Assembly (NCBI GenBank): GCA_041494885.1
Contig: JBGQBO010000007.1
Coordinates: 1 to 64,000, forward strand
Reading direction: 5' to 3'
DNA length: 64,000 nt
Origin: JAIQFV01 sp041494885
GTDB taxonomy: Bacteria > Acidobacteriota > Terriglobia > JAIQFV01
A program made the position numbers and the translations under genes. The notes below the pieces were generated by a model. It saw only the letters and a list, made by a program, of their open reading frames with translations. It was not told where the DNA came from and ran no database searches. Below are positions 16,953-26,614 of this stretch, one piece after another; position 1 is the stretch's first letter, and each line of letters starts with the position of its first letter.

Positions 16953-17351
16953 ATGGTGGGCACAGGTCAGTTCCGGTTCTCATTTTTTACCCGCGAATAT
17001 GAGGGGACGATCTCTTTTTACCGCGAAGGCCTGGAATTCCCTGTGCTCGAGTCGTGGGATCGCACCCCCGATGACCGAGGAACTCTTTTCGGCGCCGCCT
17101 CGGGGATCATCGAGGTACTCAAGCTGCCGCAGGAGGGCCATGGCTCCCATCTCTGGGATGATCGACCGCCGCAAGGTGCATTCATGGTCATCGAGGTCAA
17201 CGACCTCGAATACCGCTACCGTCGGGCGGTCGAGAAGGGCCTCCCAATTCAGCAGGAGCTGACGGATCAGGCATGGGGGCATAAGAGCTTCTGCCTCACC
17301 GACCCCAATGGTCTTACCCTTTACTTCTTCAGAGAGGCTGGCAAGGATTAG
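16953..17351 (+). CDS. VOC family protein
   Basis: The 132-residue protein has the VOC pattern: FRFSFFTREYEGTISFYRE, FMVIEVNDLEYRYRRAVEKG and the closing KSFCLTDPNGLTLYFFRE, with a Glu ligand position near FRE. It lies 21 bases downstream of the flavoprotein gene, suggesting an operon in which both handle a related small molecule. Substrate cannot be deduced. Confidence 0.85.
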   Translation: MVGTGQFRFSFFTREYEGTISFYREGLEFPVLESWDRTPDDRGTLFGAASGIIEVLKLPQEGHGSHLWDDRPPQGAFMVIEVNDLEYRYRRAVEKGLPIQQELTDQAWGHKSFCLTDPNGLTLYFFREAGKD

Positions 17352-17426
17352 TCAAAGGTATTTGAAATTGATTCTTTTTCTGGCTCAGTCGAGAAACTTT
17401 TGTTCTGGATGCTGAAGTCAAAAGTC

Positions 17427-17729
17427 AGAAGCCAGAGGTCGGATAAAAAACCCCCGATTCGAAGAGCCGAAACCTGAAAGCGTGCCCTTCTCTTGACCTC
17501 TGACCTCTTCCGCCTTGGCCGACTCCCCTGCCACGAAGATCCCATCATGGCCTCATCTAACTCTCATTCCAACTTTCATATTAATTTCTCTCCGAGGTCT
17601 GTCTTTTAGTAGAATGGCAGTTCTTGTCTCAAACGCGCATCAAGGACTCCGAAGCCAGAGGTCGGAAGCACGAGAAACCACCCCGTAGATGATTCATCCG
17701 ACTTCTGTCTTCCGACCTATGGCTTCGTT
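17427..17729. repeat. Short word repeats (GAAGCCAGAGGTCGG)
   Basis: The 15-base word occurs directly at 17428-17442 and 17651-17665 and as an imperfect inverted copy at about 17708-17729. The spacer 17352-17767 holds no convincing gene. The inverted pair at 17651/17729 could form a long-range stem upstream of the glucosidase. Confidence 0.6.
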
Positions 17730-17767
17730 CGAAATAGGCCGATGCCCACATTCGAAGGAAATAGACC

Positions 17768-20407
17768 GTGACTCAAGAAGAACTCCGGCTCGAAGCGTCC
17801 CGGGAGCACAAAGCCCATTGGAAACGGTGGGGGCCCTACCTGAGCGAACGCGCGTGGGGGACCGTGCGCGAAGACTACAGTCCTCATGGAACAGCTTGGG
17901 AATATTTTCCTCATGACCACGCCCGACTCCGGGCTTATCGCTGGAACGAGGATGGGATTGCGGGAATTTGTGATCGCCATCAGTACATTTGCTTTGCATT
18001 GGCGATGTGGAACGGGCGAGATCCCATCCTCAAGGAACGTCTCTTTGGGTTGACGGGCAACGAAGGCAATCATGGTGAAGACGTAAAGGAGTATTACTTC
18101 TACCTCGACTCGACACCCACGCATTCTTACATGCGCTTCCTCTATAAATACCCGCAGGCCGAATTCCCATACGCCCGATTGGTTGAGGAGAACCGAAAGC
18201 GAAGCCGGAAAGATCTGGAGTTCGAACTGGTCGACACCGGGGTCTTCAACGAAGACCGTTACTTTGACGTCTTTGTCGAATACGCCAAGGCCACGGCCGA
18301 GGATATCCTGATCCGCATTGAGGTGATCAATCGCGGACCCGAATCAGCCCTGCTCCACCTCCTTCCCACGCTTTGGTTTCATAATACCTGGTCCTGGGGG
18401 TTTGGCGAAAGAAGGCCCCGGATGCACCGGGGGAATGACATTGAAGAATCTCCTGTCATTGAAATGGAACATTCCTATTACGGTCATCGCAACCTCCTTT
18501 GTGAAGGGAAACCGCAACTGCTGTTCACTGAAAATGAAACCAACTTTCAGCGACTGTGTGGATCGGAAAATAGCTCTCCCTATACCAAGGATGGCATCAA
18601 CGACTACGTCGTGGGCGGTGTCAAGTCGACGGTGAATCCGGAGTTGATCGGATCGAAGGCCGCAGCCTGTTACCCGCTGACCCTTGGACCCGGAGCTACT
18701 GCCATCATTCGTCTCCGCTTCACTCCCGATCTCGCTAGCGCGTCAGCTTTCGGCGCGGACTTTGAGAATATCGTCGGACAAAGGAAGAAAGAAGCGGACG
18801 AGTTTTTCAGTCAACTGGCACCCGCCGGGCTCTCCGAGGATGCCCGGCGCGTGCAACGCCAGGCGTTCGCCGGGATGTTGTGGGGCAAACAATTCTATCA
18901 CTACGAGGTGAGTCGCTGGCTCAAGGGAGACCCCGCGGGTCCCGAGCCTCCGCAGGGACGGTTGCAGGGGCGGAATCATGATTGGACGCACCTGTACAAC
19001 GGGGATGTCATTTCCATGCCCGACAAGTGGGAGTATCCCTGGTATGCCGCCTGGGACCTGGCATTCCACTGCATTCCTTTGGCCATCATGGATTGCGACT
19101 ATGCCAAGGAGCAGTTGGTTCTATTGCTTCGGGAATGGTATATGCATCCGAACGGACAGATCCCCGCCTATGAGTGGGCCTTCGGGGATGTCAATCCGCC
19201 TGTCCATGCCTGGGCGGCGTGGCGCGTTTACAAGATTGAGAAGAAGCGACGCGGCACAGCAGACTTTAAGTTCCTTGAGCGCGTTTTTCATAAGCTGCTG
19301 CTCAACTTCACCTGGTGGGTCAACCGGAAGGATGCGGAAGGAAGAAACGTCTTTCAGGGTGGGTTCCTCGGTCTCGACAACATCGGGGTGTTCGACCGTA
19401 GCGCCCCGCTTCCTACCGGCGGCCACATCGAGCAATCCGACGCCACGAGTTGGATGGGGATGTACTGTCTGAATATGCTGGCCATCGCGCTGGAGCTCGC
19501 GAGAAAGGATTCCGCCTATGAGGATGTGGCCAGTAAGTTTTTTGAACACTTTGTGTACATCTGCAACGCGATGAACAATCTCGGCGGCAAAGATATCGAA
19601 CTCTGGGATGAGCAGGATGGCTTCTACTACGACGTCTTGCACCAGGACAATGGCCAACGCTTCCCCATCCGCGTCCGCTCCATGGTGGGCTTGATCCCTT
19701 TGTTTGCCATTGAAACCCTGGAAGCCGACATTGTGGACAAACTGCCCGGCTTCAAACGGCGCATGCAGTGGTTCATCGAGAATCGCCCCGATTTGAGCGA
19801 TAACATTGAGACGCAAACCAAACCGCAAGGCATTAGCCGATGCCTCTCACTCGTCAATCGTCATCGCCTCAGTCTTGTTCTACGGTATTTGCTGGACGAG
19901 TCGGAATTTCTTTCCCCTCACGGGATTCGAGCCTTGTCGCGCTATCACCAGGATCATCCTTATACGCTGCATATCAATCATACGGACTACCGTGTGGACT
20001 ATGAACCCGCGGAATCCTCCACGGGTCTCTTTGGGGGGAATTCAAACTGGCGCGGCCCCATCTGGTTCCCTCTGAATTTTCTTCTCATTGAATCGTTGCA
20101 GAAATTCCATCACTACCTGGGAGACGAATACAAGGTCGAATTCCCCACCGGCTCGGGCCGGAGGCTGAACCTGTGGCAGGTGGCAACCCAGATCTCGCGC
20201 CGCCTGACCCGTATTTTCCTGCGCGGCGCAGACGGGCAAAGACCCGTCTATGGGGGCACAGAAAAATTTCAGACGGATCCGCATTGGAAGGATCTGATTC
20301 TCTTCAACGAGTATTTTCACGGAGACAACGGAGCCGGCATCGGCGCCAGCCATCAAACGGGATGGACGGGACTGGTCGCCAAACTAATCCAGCAGAGTGG
20401 GGAGTGA
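17768..20407 (+). CDS. MGH1-like / GH63-family glucosidase
   Basis: The 879-residue protein matches the large bacterial proteins with a mannosyl-oligosaccharide-glucosidase-like (alpha/alpha)6 barrel. It opens with WKRWGPYLSERAWGTVREDY and contains LFGLTGNEGNHGEDVKEYYF, KWEYPWYAAWDLAFHCIPLA, PAYEWAFGDVNPPVHAWAAW and RGPIWFPLNFLL, motifs rich in the carboxylates and tryptophans of GH63-like active sites. There is no signal peptide, so it is probably cytoplasmic and acts on alpha-glucosides such as glucosylglycerate-type solutes or oligosaccharides. The exact substrate is not visible. It starts with GTG at 17768 and is monocistronic. Confidence 0.88.
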   Translation: MTQEELRLEASREHKAHWKRWGPYLSERAWGTVREDYSPHGTAWEYFPHDHARLRAYRWNEDGIAGICDRHQYICFALAMWNGRDPILKERLFGLTGNEGNHGEDVKEYYFYLDSTPTHSYMRFLYKYPQAEFPYARLVEENRKRSRKDLEFELVDTGVFNEDRYFDVFVEYAKATAEDILIRIEVINRGPESALLHLLPTLWFHNTWSWGFGERRPRMHRGNDIEESPVIEMEHSYYGHRNLLCEGKPQLLFTENETNFQRLCGSENSSPYTKDGINDYVVGGVKSTVNPELIGSKAAACYPLTLGPGATAIIRLRFTPDLASASAFGADFENIVGQRKKEADEFFSQLAPAGLSEDARRVQRQAFAGMLWGKQFYHYEVSRWLKGDPAGPEPPQGRLQGRNHDWTHLYNGDVISMPDKWEYPWYAAWDLAFHCIPLAIMDCDYAKEQLVLLLREWYMHPNGQIPAYEWAFGDVNPPVHAWAAWRVYKIEKKRRGTADFKFLERVFHKLLLNFTWWVNRKDAEGRNVFQGGFLGLDNIGVFDRSAPLPTGGHIEQSDATSWMGMYCLNMLAIALELARKDSAYEDVASKFFEHFVYICNAMNNLGGKDIELWDEQDGFYYDVLHQDNGQRFPIRVRSMVGLIPLFAIETLEADIVDKLPGFKRRMQWFIENRPDLSDNIETQTKPQGISRCLSLVNRHRLSLVLRYLLDESEFLSPHGIRALSRYHQDHPYTLHINHTDYRVDYEPAESSTGLFGGNSNWRGPIWFPLNFLLIESLQKFHHYLGDEYKVEFPTGSGRRLNLWQVATQISRRLTRIFLRGADGQRPVYGGTEKFQTDPHWKDLILFNEYFHGDNGAGIGASHQTGWTGLVAKLIQQSGE

Positions 20408-21047
20408 GGGAAAGTTGTCAGTTCTCAGTGGTCAGCCATCAGCTGTCAGCCATCAGCTATCAGCAAATGCGAGAAGATCAGACGTCTTGATGCCTCATCG
20501 ATTATGGATTTTCCACAAGTTAACAGTGAAAGGATAAGGACAATCAACAAGATCTGATCGAACATTACTGGCACCGGAGAACGGAGATCTGGCAATTTTC
20601 CTAGAAGTTACACCATAAGGCTGCATCTCGAGCCCCAGCTCAATCCAGAAAAAATCTGATTATTGGGAATATTTTGCCCAACTTAAGAGATTAATAGGGT
20701 GTGGCCACAGATCCTCGGCGGTATAGAAGCGATGTTTTCCATGAAAATGCCACAAATCAAAGCACGGTGGAAATAGCCGAGTTTGGATGAACTCCAGAAT
20801 GAAAAAGACAAGAATATTCTCAAATCTCTCATTTGCCATTGCTTTAACCTCAACGACGCTTCTGATCATTATGAGTTTGGGCCTCCTGGTCAGAATCGCA
20901 TTTTCCCGAACGGAGGAGCAGCCGAGTGTTTGGAGCGCAGGCGTCCCGCCCGCAGCTTCTGAATCGCTTGAAAACAGTAAAGCCGGGGACGGCATCACGG
21001 TGAAATCGATTAGGAAGAGCATGACCGTCGGCGTCGCAACCCAAATC
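20408..21047. other. Repeat-rich spacer with a possible decayed small gene
   Basis: CAGCTGTCAGCCATCAGCTATCAGC-type words occur at 20425-20465. An ORF at 20787-21062 begins like an exported or membrane protein (SFAIALTSTTLLIIMSLGLL) but runs into GCAGGCGTCCCGCCCGC repeat sequence near 20938 and the hairpin at 21048. It is probably a truncated gene or a chance ORF. Confidence 0.4.
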
Positions 21048-21082
21048 GTTCGCACACCCTGATGGGTCGGGGCGTGCGCAAC
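21048..21082. repeat. Dispersed hairpin family, divergent copy
   Basis: The arms GTTCGCACACCCTGAT and GTCGGGGCGTGCGCAAC pair with few mismatches around GATGGG. Compared with 740-773, paired positions have changed together, which preserves the stem. It lies 30 bp upstream of the cytochrome b gene. Confidence 0.55.
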
Positions 21083-21111
21083 CCAATCTCTTAATTGTTG
21101 GGTCATCAATT

Positions 21112-21783
21112 ATGAAAACACTTGAAGAAAAACATCCCCTGGCCATCCGATGGTTTCACTGGATCAACTTCCCACTGCTCGCCCTGATGATTTGGAGTGG
21201 ATTGCTGATTTATTGGGCTAATGACATTTACCGCATCGGATTCGGAAACTGGACGTTATTCCATTTCTTCCCCGATTCGTTCTATGGCTCCTTCCGCCTC
21301 AATCATCGTTTGGCTGAAGGGATGGCCTGGCACTTCTTTTTCATGTGGTTTTTTGCCATCAATGGTCTTCTCTATGTCATCTATACGGCCGTATCCGGTG
21401 AATGGCGTCATCTACTCCCCAATCGACATTCCTTCCTCGAAGCCGTTCGCGTGGTGCTCTACGATCTCCACTTGAGCAAAATCCATCCGCCCCGAAGAAA
21501 ATTCAACGGGGCCCAACAGATTGCCTACACAAGCATCATTTTAATGGGAGGAGGTTCCCTGGTAACGGGACTGGCGATTTACAAACCGATCCAGTTTGCG
21601 TGGCTCACTTCCCTGCTCGGAGGATACCCCGCCGCCCGGTTTGAGCATTTCCTGTTGACCATGGGTTACGGGGCGTTCTTCCTCGTTCATATCGCCCAGG
21701 TGATTAAAGCGGGGTGGAACAATTTCCGCGCCATGGTTGCGGGATTCGAATTGACCACCCTCGAGGACACACCCGATGAATGA
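21112..21783 (+). CDS. Cytochrome b561-type membrane subunit of a molybdopterin oxidoreductase
   Basis: The 223-residue protein has about four to five helices and paired histidines typical of b-type dihaem cytochromes (IRWFHWINFPLLALMIWSG, WHFFFMWFFAINGLLY, GYGAFFLVHIAQVIKAGW). It belongs to the cytochrome b/thiosulfate reductase-subunit group that passes electrons between quinones and a periplasmic redox partner. The gene overlaps the next, a SUOX-like molybdopterin protein, by eight bases, so the two form one membrane complex. The segment YTSIILMGGGSLVTGLAIY is a third helix. Confidence 0.88.
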   Translation: MKTLEEKHPLAIRWFHWINFPLLALMIWSGLLIYWANDIYRIGFGNWTLFHFFPDSFYGSFRLNHRLAEGMAWHFFFMWFFAINGLLYVIYTAVSGEWRHLLPNRHSFLEAVRVVLYDLHLSKIHPPRRKFNGAQQIAYTSIILMGGGSLVTGLAIYKPIQFAWLTSLLGGYPAARFEHFLLTMGYGAFFLVHIAQVIKAGWNNFRAMVAGFELTTLEDTPDE

Positions 21784-22795
21784 CAAAGTCACCCCCCCAC
21801 GAGTCGAGAATCCAGGCAACCTCAACACAGAGGGTGAAAACCCAAATCCCGTGGAAAGCCCGACGGTGATCGGCGGGTCTTTGGGCCCGGGAGTCACGGT
21901 TCAGCCGACTGGAACGGCAGAGACTCCCACAGCTTCGATCCATAAAGCCCGTGAAGGTCGCAGCGGCGGGCCCGATCAAGAATTATCTCGTCAGGCACGA
22001 TTGCGAACACGGCGCAGCTTCGTTGTGGCCGGAGCCGCCGAACTGGCCGGCCTATCCGGTTGGCGCTGGTTGACCACCCGGCGCCTGGACGACGATATCC
22101 CCTGGCCTCTGCGGAGCGTCCTCCAAGTGAACGAACAACTGGCTCGCGACTACTTCAAGAGATCAAGACTGGCGCCCACCTTTGCGCTCTCCAGTGCCAG
22201 GGAGCCGAGGGTCAACGGAACCGAGGGAATGGACAATGAATTTTATCTGTCCACCTGGAAATTGCGCGTGGTGGGATTACATGGAAACAACGACACCGGA
22301 TCTCATAAAACGTTCGTGGACGAGGTGACAGGCGAAAGGGGGGTGTTGTTGGATCTGGAAGATATTAAGTCGTTGCCGCGCGTGGAAATGGTCACGGAAC
22401 TCAAATGTATCGAGGGGTGGAGCCAGATAGTGCGCTGGGCGGGCGCGCGGTTGTCCGACCTCGCGGCCAAGTTCGGTCCGGCCACGATGAGCGGGGCTGC
22501 ACCCGACGTGCAGGGAGCGCCAGAGGACCTCGTTCGATATGTCAGCATTGAAACCCCCGATCGTGGATATTACGTGGGTCTGGACATGGCGAGTGCCCTG
22601 CATCCACAGACGCTGCTGTGTTACGAGATGAATGGAGAACCTCTTTCAATGCCTCATGGAGCTCCTTTACGCCTGGCTATCCCGGTCAAGTATGGGATCA
22701 AGAACATCAAGCGGATTGGGACCCTTCGGTTTACCGATCAACGTCCTGCCGACTATTGGGCCGAACGGGGCTACGACTGGTACGCGGGGCATTAA
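21776..22795 (+). CDS. Molybdopterin-dependent oxidoreductase, sulfite oxidase/MsrP-like, Tat-type
   Basis: In the 339-residue protein a long Pro/Gly-rich N-terminal tail (~75 residues) precedes a twin-arginine-like segment (LRTRRSFVVAGAAELAGLSG). The catalytic fold follows: FYLSTWKLRVVGLHG, the molybdenum-ligand cysteine in TELKCIEGWSQIVRWAG, VRYVSIETPDRGYYVGLDMA and AIPVKYGIKNIKRIGTLRF. It lacks a C-terminal dimerisation domain, as in MsrP/YedY. Its partner is the overlapping cytochrome b. Sulfite, sulfoxides or nitrogen oxides are possible substrates. The unusually long tail before the Tat motif is odd and may reflect a start further downstream. Confidence 0.88.
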   Translation: MNDKVTPPRVENPGNLNTEGENPNPVESPTVIGGSLGPGVTVQPTGTAETPTASIHKAREGRSGGPDQELSRQARLRTRRSFVVAGAAELAGLSGWRWLTTRRLDDDIPWPLRSVLQVNEQLARDYFKRSRLAPTFALSSAREPRVNGTEGMDNEFYLSTWKLRVVGLHGNNDTGSHKTFVDEVTGERGVLLDLEDIKSLPRVEMVTELKCIEGWSQIVRWAGARLSDLAAKFGPATMSGAAPDVQGAPEDLVRYVSIETPDRGYYVGLDMASALHPQTLLCYEMNGEPLSMPHGAPLRLAIPVKYGIKNIKRIGTLRFTDQRPADYWAERGYDWYAGH

Positions 22796-22805
22796 ACTCA
22801 AAAGT

Positions 22806-22827
22806 GGTGCAGGCGTCCTCGCCTGCA
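22806..22827. repeat. Small GGCG hairpin
   Basis: Perfect 9-base arms (GTGCAGGCG and CGCCTGCAC) surround a 4-base TCCT loop, just after the oxidoreductase stop. No T-tract follows. It resembles hairpins at 46370-46394 and 60697-60723. Confidence 0.65.
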
Positions 22828-22931
22828 CAAAGAACTGAGGCCATTCATCGAGAAGAGCGGCTGCCGCGACGACCCGGGGTTACAGGCCGTTCGGTGAACT
22901 TTCAAGGCGAGGATTGAGCGGCAGAGCGGTT

Positions 22932-23087
22932 GTGACTGAGGCAAATAAACTTCGGATAGGGGACTTCGAGGCCGCGGCTCTGCCTTACCTGGAGGAGCTC
23001 TTTCGAACGGCTTCCCGCCTTCTCGGAAATCGAAGTGAAGCAATACTTCACCCTGGAGGCAATGTCGAGAAAGCTGGGGCCTGAATA
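22932..23087 (+). pseudogene. N-terminal remnant of an ECF sigma factor
   Basis: A GTG start leads into RIGDFEAAALPYLEELFRTA and SRLLGNRSEA, the opening helices of ECF region 2. The expected continuation (an EDAVQE-type motif) is replaced after about 37 residues by unrelated residues and a stop at 23085-23087. The break coincides with the beginning of an anti-sigma-like coding segment, so an internal deletion appears to have fused the two genes. Confidence 0.6.
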
Positions 23088-23454
23088 TATTGGCCTGGTT
23101 TCGCTGGCGAAGGAAAGGGTGCCTTCAGAGTTCGATGTCGTCGTTGCACATCAGTGCACCTTCAATGGGCGCCGGTTTATCCATTTGATCTTGAAAAATC
23201 AGGAAACCGTTCTTTCGCTGGCTATTACCCGGAAAGAAGGGGAGGTTTTTCCTTTGAACGGGTTGCGGGCAGCAATGAATGTCTCTGATGTCCCGCTCTA
23301 CAAATCCAGGATCCAGAATATGGAAGTGGCCGGTTTCGAAACCCGAGACTATCTGGCATTTGTTGTTTCCGACCTGAGAGAGAAAGAGAACAGCCAGATA
23401 GCCTCCAGCCTGGCCCCCGCCGTGCGAGACTTTCTTTCAAAGCTGGAAGGGTGA
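23035..23454 (+). pseudogene. C-terminal part of a putative anti-sigma partner, 5'-truncated
   Basis: The 139 readable residues start EQ-like at QYFTLEAMSRKLGPEYIG and run through VVVAHQCTFNGRRFIHLILK to SSLAPAVRDFLSKLEG. No start region, zinc finger or membrane helix precedes them. Instead the upstream DNA is the truncated sigma gene in another frame. The assignment as anti-sigma material is inferred from that linkage. A GTG at 23035 could allow expression of a shortened protein, so it may not be entirely dead. Confidence 0.45.
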
Positions 23455-23623
23455 TGTTTGATATTGGAGTACAACTCCCCGGCTCCTCATGAATCAAGAC
23501 TGAACAACTTTCAGTGAGACGGCAGAGCTTCGCCACAGGCGGCCTGCTGTCAACAGATGACTCTGTCCGGCCCCAGGCAGGCTGGACATAGAGGATGCGA
23601 ACACCCTCATGTTGTCTTGACCC

Positions 23624-24889
23624 CTACTTCGGAATGTACCTTGGGAAGAAGGCGCTGACGGCCAACAGGAGCGTGAGGGAGATCATCACCACGCAGGTGA
23701 CCCACGCAATGATGTTGAATGCCCTCGTGTTGCGATAGGCCCCCATCAGATCCTCGCGGTTACTCAACCTCAGCATGAAGATCAGAACAAACGGCAGGAT
23801 GATACCGTTGGCAACCTGGGAGAGCAAGATGATCGGGACTTGCTTCTGTTCGCTCAACAGCAGGACGGCCAAGGCGCCCAAAACAATCAATCCTGTAAAT
23901 AAGGAATAAAAGGTTGGCGCCTCGTGAAGGCGCTTGTTAATCCCGGATTCCAACCCCAATCCTTCACACACATAATAGGCAGTTGCCAGGGGCAGTATGC
24001 AAGCGGAAAACAGCGAGGCATTACACAACCCAAACGCAAATAGCGCGGCCGCGGCGCGGCCAGCCAGCGGGCGAAGGGCCAGGGCAGCATCGCCCGCGTT
24101 CGCAATCTCATGATTGCCGCTGATGTAGATTGTGGCGGCGCATGCCACAATGATAAAAAAGGCCACGATGTCAGTTATGATGCAACCAATAATGACATCC
24201 CACCGGGATTGAACGTAATTCTTGAGTTTAGTCCCCTTCTCTACCACCGCGGACTGCAAATAAAACTGCATCCAAGGTGCGATGGTCGTCCCCACCAGAC
24301 CGATAATCATATAAAGGGAACCGGAATCAAAATGTAGAGAGGGTTTGACGGTACTGACCATGGCCACCTTCCAGTCGGGGTGCGCCAGAAACCCTGAGAC
24401 CACGTAGGCCACATAAAACACACAGGCAGCCAGAAAGACCTTTTCGACAATCCGGTAAGTCCCCTTAACCACCAGCACCCAGACCAGCAAGGCCCCCAAC
24501 GGAACAGCAATGTAGCGACTCACATGGAACACCGACATCCCCGAAGCCAAGCCGGCAAACTCGGAGATCGTGTTGCCCAAATCGGCCACAAGGAGAAGCG
24601 CCATCAGGAAGAACGTGGCCCGAAATCCGTACTCCTCGCGAATGAGATCGGCCAATCCCTTGCCCGTGACTATACCCATTCGGGCCACCATCTCCTGGAC
24701 CACTACCAAAGCCACCGTGATGGGAATAAGCGACCACAGCAAGGTGTAACCGAAGTGTGCGCCGGCCACGGAATAGGTGTAAATCCCACCGGCATCGTTA
24801 TCCACATTGGCGGTAATAATCCCGGGGCCCAGCACCGCCAGGAAGATTAAAAGATTTCGTCGGTAACGCCGTAAACTTCGCGACTTCAT
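23624..24889 (-). CDS. Nramp-related divalent metal transporter, probably Mg2+ type
   Basis: The 421-residue polytopic protein has about eleven helices and the Nramp fold. The canonical metal-site motif of helix 1 (DPGN) is changed to ANVDNDAGG. The helix 6 motif (MPH) reads GTTIAPWMQFYLQS, so the metal-ligating methionine is alanine and the histidine is lost. Loss of that methionine is reported for Nramp-related magnesium transporters and argues against Mn/Fe specificity. The next gene, on the same strand 23 bases upstream, encodes an MgtE-type regulatory domain protein, which strengthens a Mg2+ assignment. ATG 24889 has a better upstream ribosome site (GGTGGGG) than the GTG at 24898. Confidence 0.85.
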   Translation of the reverse strand: MKSRSLRRYRRNLLIFLAVLGPGIITANVDNDAGGIYTYSVAGAHFGYTLLWSLIPITVALVVVQEMVARMGIVTGKGLADLIREEYGFRATFFLMALLLVADLGNTISEFAGLASGMSVFHVSRYIAVPLGALLVWVLVVKGTYRIVEKVFLAACVFYVAYVVSGFLAHPDWKVAMVSTVKPSLHFDSGSLYMIIGLVGTTIAPWMQFYLQSAVVEKGTKLKNYVQSRWDVIIGCIITDIVAFFIIVACAATIYISGNHEIANAGDAALALRPLAGRAAAALFAFGLCNASLFSACILPLATAYYVCEGLGLESGINKRLHEAPTFYSLFTGLIVLGALAVLLLSEQKQVPIILLSQVANGIILPFVLIFMLRLSNREDLMGAYRNTRAFNIIAWVTCVVMISLTLLLAVSAFFPRYIPK

Positions 24890-24912
24890 CGTCCCCACCG
24901 GTCAATCCATGT

Positions 24913-26154
24913 TTACTTGCTGCTGATGAGAAGGTCCAATACATCGTCGGCTGTGACCTCACCGAGAATTCGACCGTTATCGTCGACCACCGGGAGGGTC
25001 AGGAGGTTGTATTTGTTGAACAGGCTCACCACCCCCTTTTCGTCCGCATGAAAAGGAACGGAAATGATCGGATCCGTCGAAAGTTGCTGCAGAGCGGCAC
25101 CGGGTTCCGCCAGCAAGAGGCGCCCCAGGGGGACCACGCCGGTCAAATTGGCGTTGGCATCGATCAGGTAAATCGCATGCACGGACTCCATCGACCCATC
25201 AAAGGCCTTCAAGGCCGCGACGGCAGATTCAACCGTGGCGAGATCGCCCACTACGATGAATTCGGTCGTCATCAATCCGCCCGCGGTGTTTTCCTCGAAC
25301 CCCAGGAGATTGCGGACCTCCTTGGCCTCTTCTTTCTCCATATTGGCCAAAACTTGAGCCGAAGTCTCGGGAGCAAGTTCTTGCAGGACATCGGCCGCCT
25401 CATCGGGCGGCATCTCTTCCACGATGTCGGCCGCACGGCTGGCGGGGATACTCTCGAGCAGTGCCACTTGCATCTTCGTCGAGATTTCCGAGACCGCCTG
25501 GGCCGCGGTTTCATCATCCAGGGATTCGATCACCGATTTCTGTTCGTCGCGGCTCAAGTCCTCAAGAATATCCGCCAGGTCCGCCGGGTGAAGGTCAGCC
25601 AGCCGACTGTACGAAATGCGGAGCCGTAAGCGACGGGACGGATCGGGCTCAATGAGGTTGACAAATTCCCAGGGAATCGTCTTCTGTGAAAACAGTCCGG
25701 CAACGCGGCGAATGGTATGCTTGGCAAAAACCCCTTGAAGCAACCGCCGGACCGCGGCTTCCCATCCTACGTTGACCGCGACGATTTGCAGATCCGTGAG
25801 TCCATCGTTGGGGCGGATATCAAAATCCACATCATTGACCCGGACCACCTTCTGATCGTTCACATCGATGATCTGCTGATCCAGCACATCCTTCTTGATC
25901 CGGATCAAATCCTCTTCCGGAGTGTACGGGCGCACCTCTTCAGCCGGGACCCGGGTCTGGGCCGCGCGCACCGAGATTGACGGTAATTGGGTGTGGGTAA
26001 TACTCAGCAGCTGATTCTTCGGGGTTCTGACAAGATAAGTCGCCACTTGGAGCGGATTCTGGCTCGGGTTGATGCCGAGATCCACGAGGCGGCCCAGGTA
26101 CTCGCCTCGGGCGTCATAGATCGGCAGGTTTTCAAGCTCAGTGAAATAGATCAT
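24913..26154 (-). CDS. PRC-barrel / MgtE N-terminal / CBS-pair regulatory protein
   Basis: The 413-residue soluble protein has an N-terminal PRC-barrel-like pair (~1-65 and ~85-150: NLPIYDARGEYLGRLVDLGI and DVNDQKVVRVNDVDFDIR), an MgtE N-terminal superhelix (~185-290: LHPADLADILEDLSRDEQ, EEMPPDEAADVLQELAP), and two CBS motifs (~295-410: GGLMTTEFIVVGDLATVESA and VPFHADEKGVVSLFNKYNLL). This is the cytosolic Mg2+-sensing part of MgtE without its membrane channel. The downstream Nramp-like transporter probably supplies the pore, so the pair would be a split, Mg2+-gated transporter. PRC-barrels may link it to another partner. Confidence 0.88.
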   Translation of the reverse strand: MIYFTELENLPIYDARGEYLGRLVDLGINPSQNPLQVATYLVRTPKNQLLSITHTQLPSISVRAAQTRVPAEEVRPYTPEEDLIRIKKDVLDQQIIDVNDQKVVRVNDVDFDIRPNDGLTDLQIVAVNVGWEAAVRRLLQGVFAKHTIRRVAGLFSQKTIPWEFVNLIEPDPSRRLRLRISYSRLADLHPADLADILEDLSRDEQKSVIESLDDETAAQAVSEISTKMQVALLESIPASRAADIVEEMPPDEAADVLQELAPETSAQVLANMEKEEAKEVRNLLGFEENTAGGLMTTEFIVVGDLATVESAVAALKAFDGSMESVHAIYLIDANANLTGVVPLGRLLLAEPGAALQQLSTDPIISVPFHADEKGVVSLFNKYNLLTLPVVDDNGRILGEVTADDVLDLLISSK

Positions 26155-26614
26155 CGGCTTTTCTCATTCCGTTCGTCGCGTCCGAAGGTGGTGGAAGACG
26201 ATGGTGAACTCCTGCCTCTCCACCGCGGCTCGTGGCGCATGACAAACGACCTCCCGGGAGGGGTCGAAATTCAACTCCCGGACCTGAGAATTATCATCAT
26301 GCCTTAATAGGGTTGTCCTTATCCTTTGTCAAGCAGAAACCGCGAACCGGGTGTGGAAATCTTGAACAAAACTCCCGAGGTGAGTTTCATCCGGCCTTGC
26401 AGTGAATCCTTCATTCATATATGCTTCCCTCCCGCTTCCTATGGATTCGAAAAGGATGGGGAAAATCTCGCACACGTTCCCGTTGGTCGCTCCTCGTGCG
26501 ATGGTGATGAACGATCAGATTGCGGGTCCACCTTGATCTTGAATATCGCCGAAGATCCTGAATCTTGCATTCCCCAGGACCGGCCTACACTTCCAAATTT
26601 TCGGAGGAGTTGAA
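26155..26614. other. Intergenic spacer upstream of dodecin
   Basis: No convincing ORF or RNA gene is visible. The spacer contains divergent promoters for the MgtE-domain gene and dodecin by position only. TTGTCCTTATCCTTTGTC near 26310-26327 resembles words at 20529 and 40608. Confidence 0.4.

Noticed and set aside
20787..21062. Possible exported protein of 91 residues
   Set aside because: It begins like a signal peptide but runs into dispersed repeat and hairpin sequence. Kept only as part of a spacer note.
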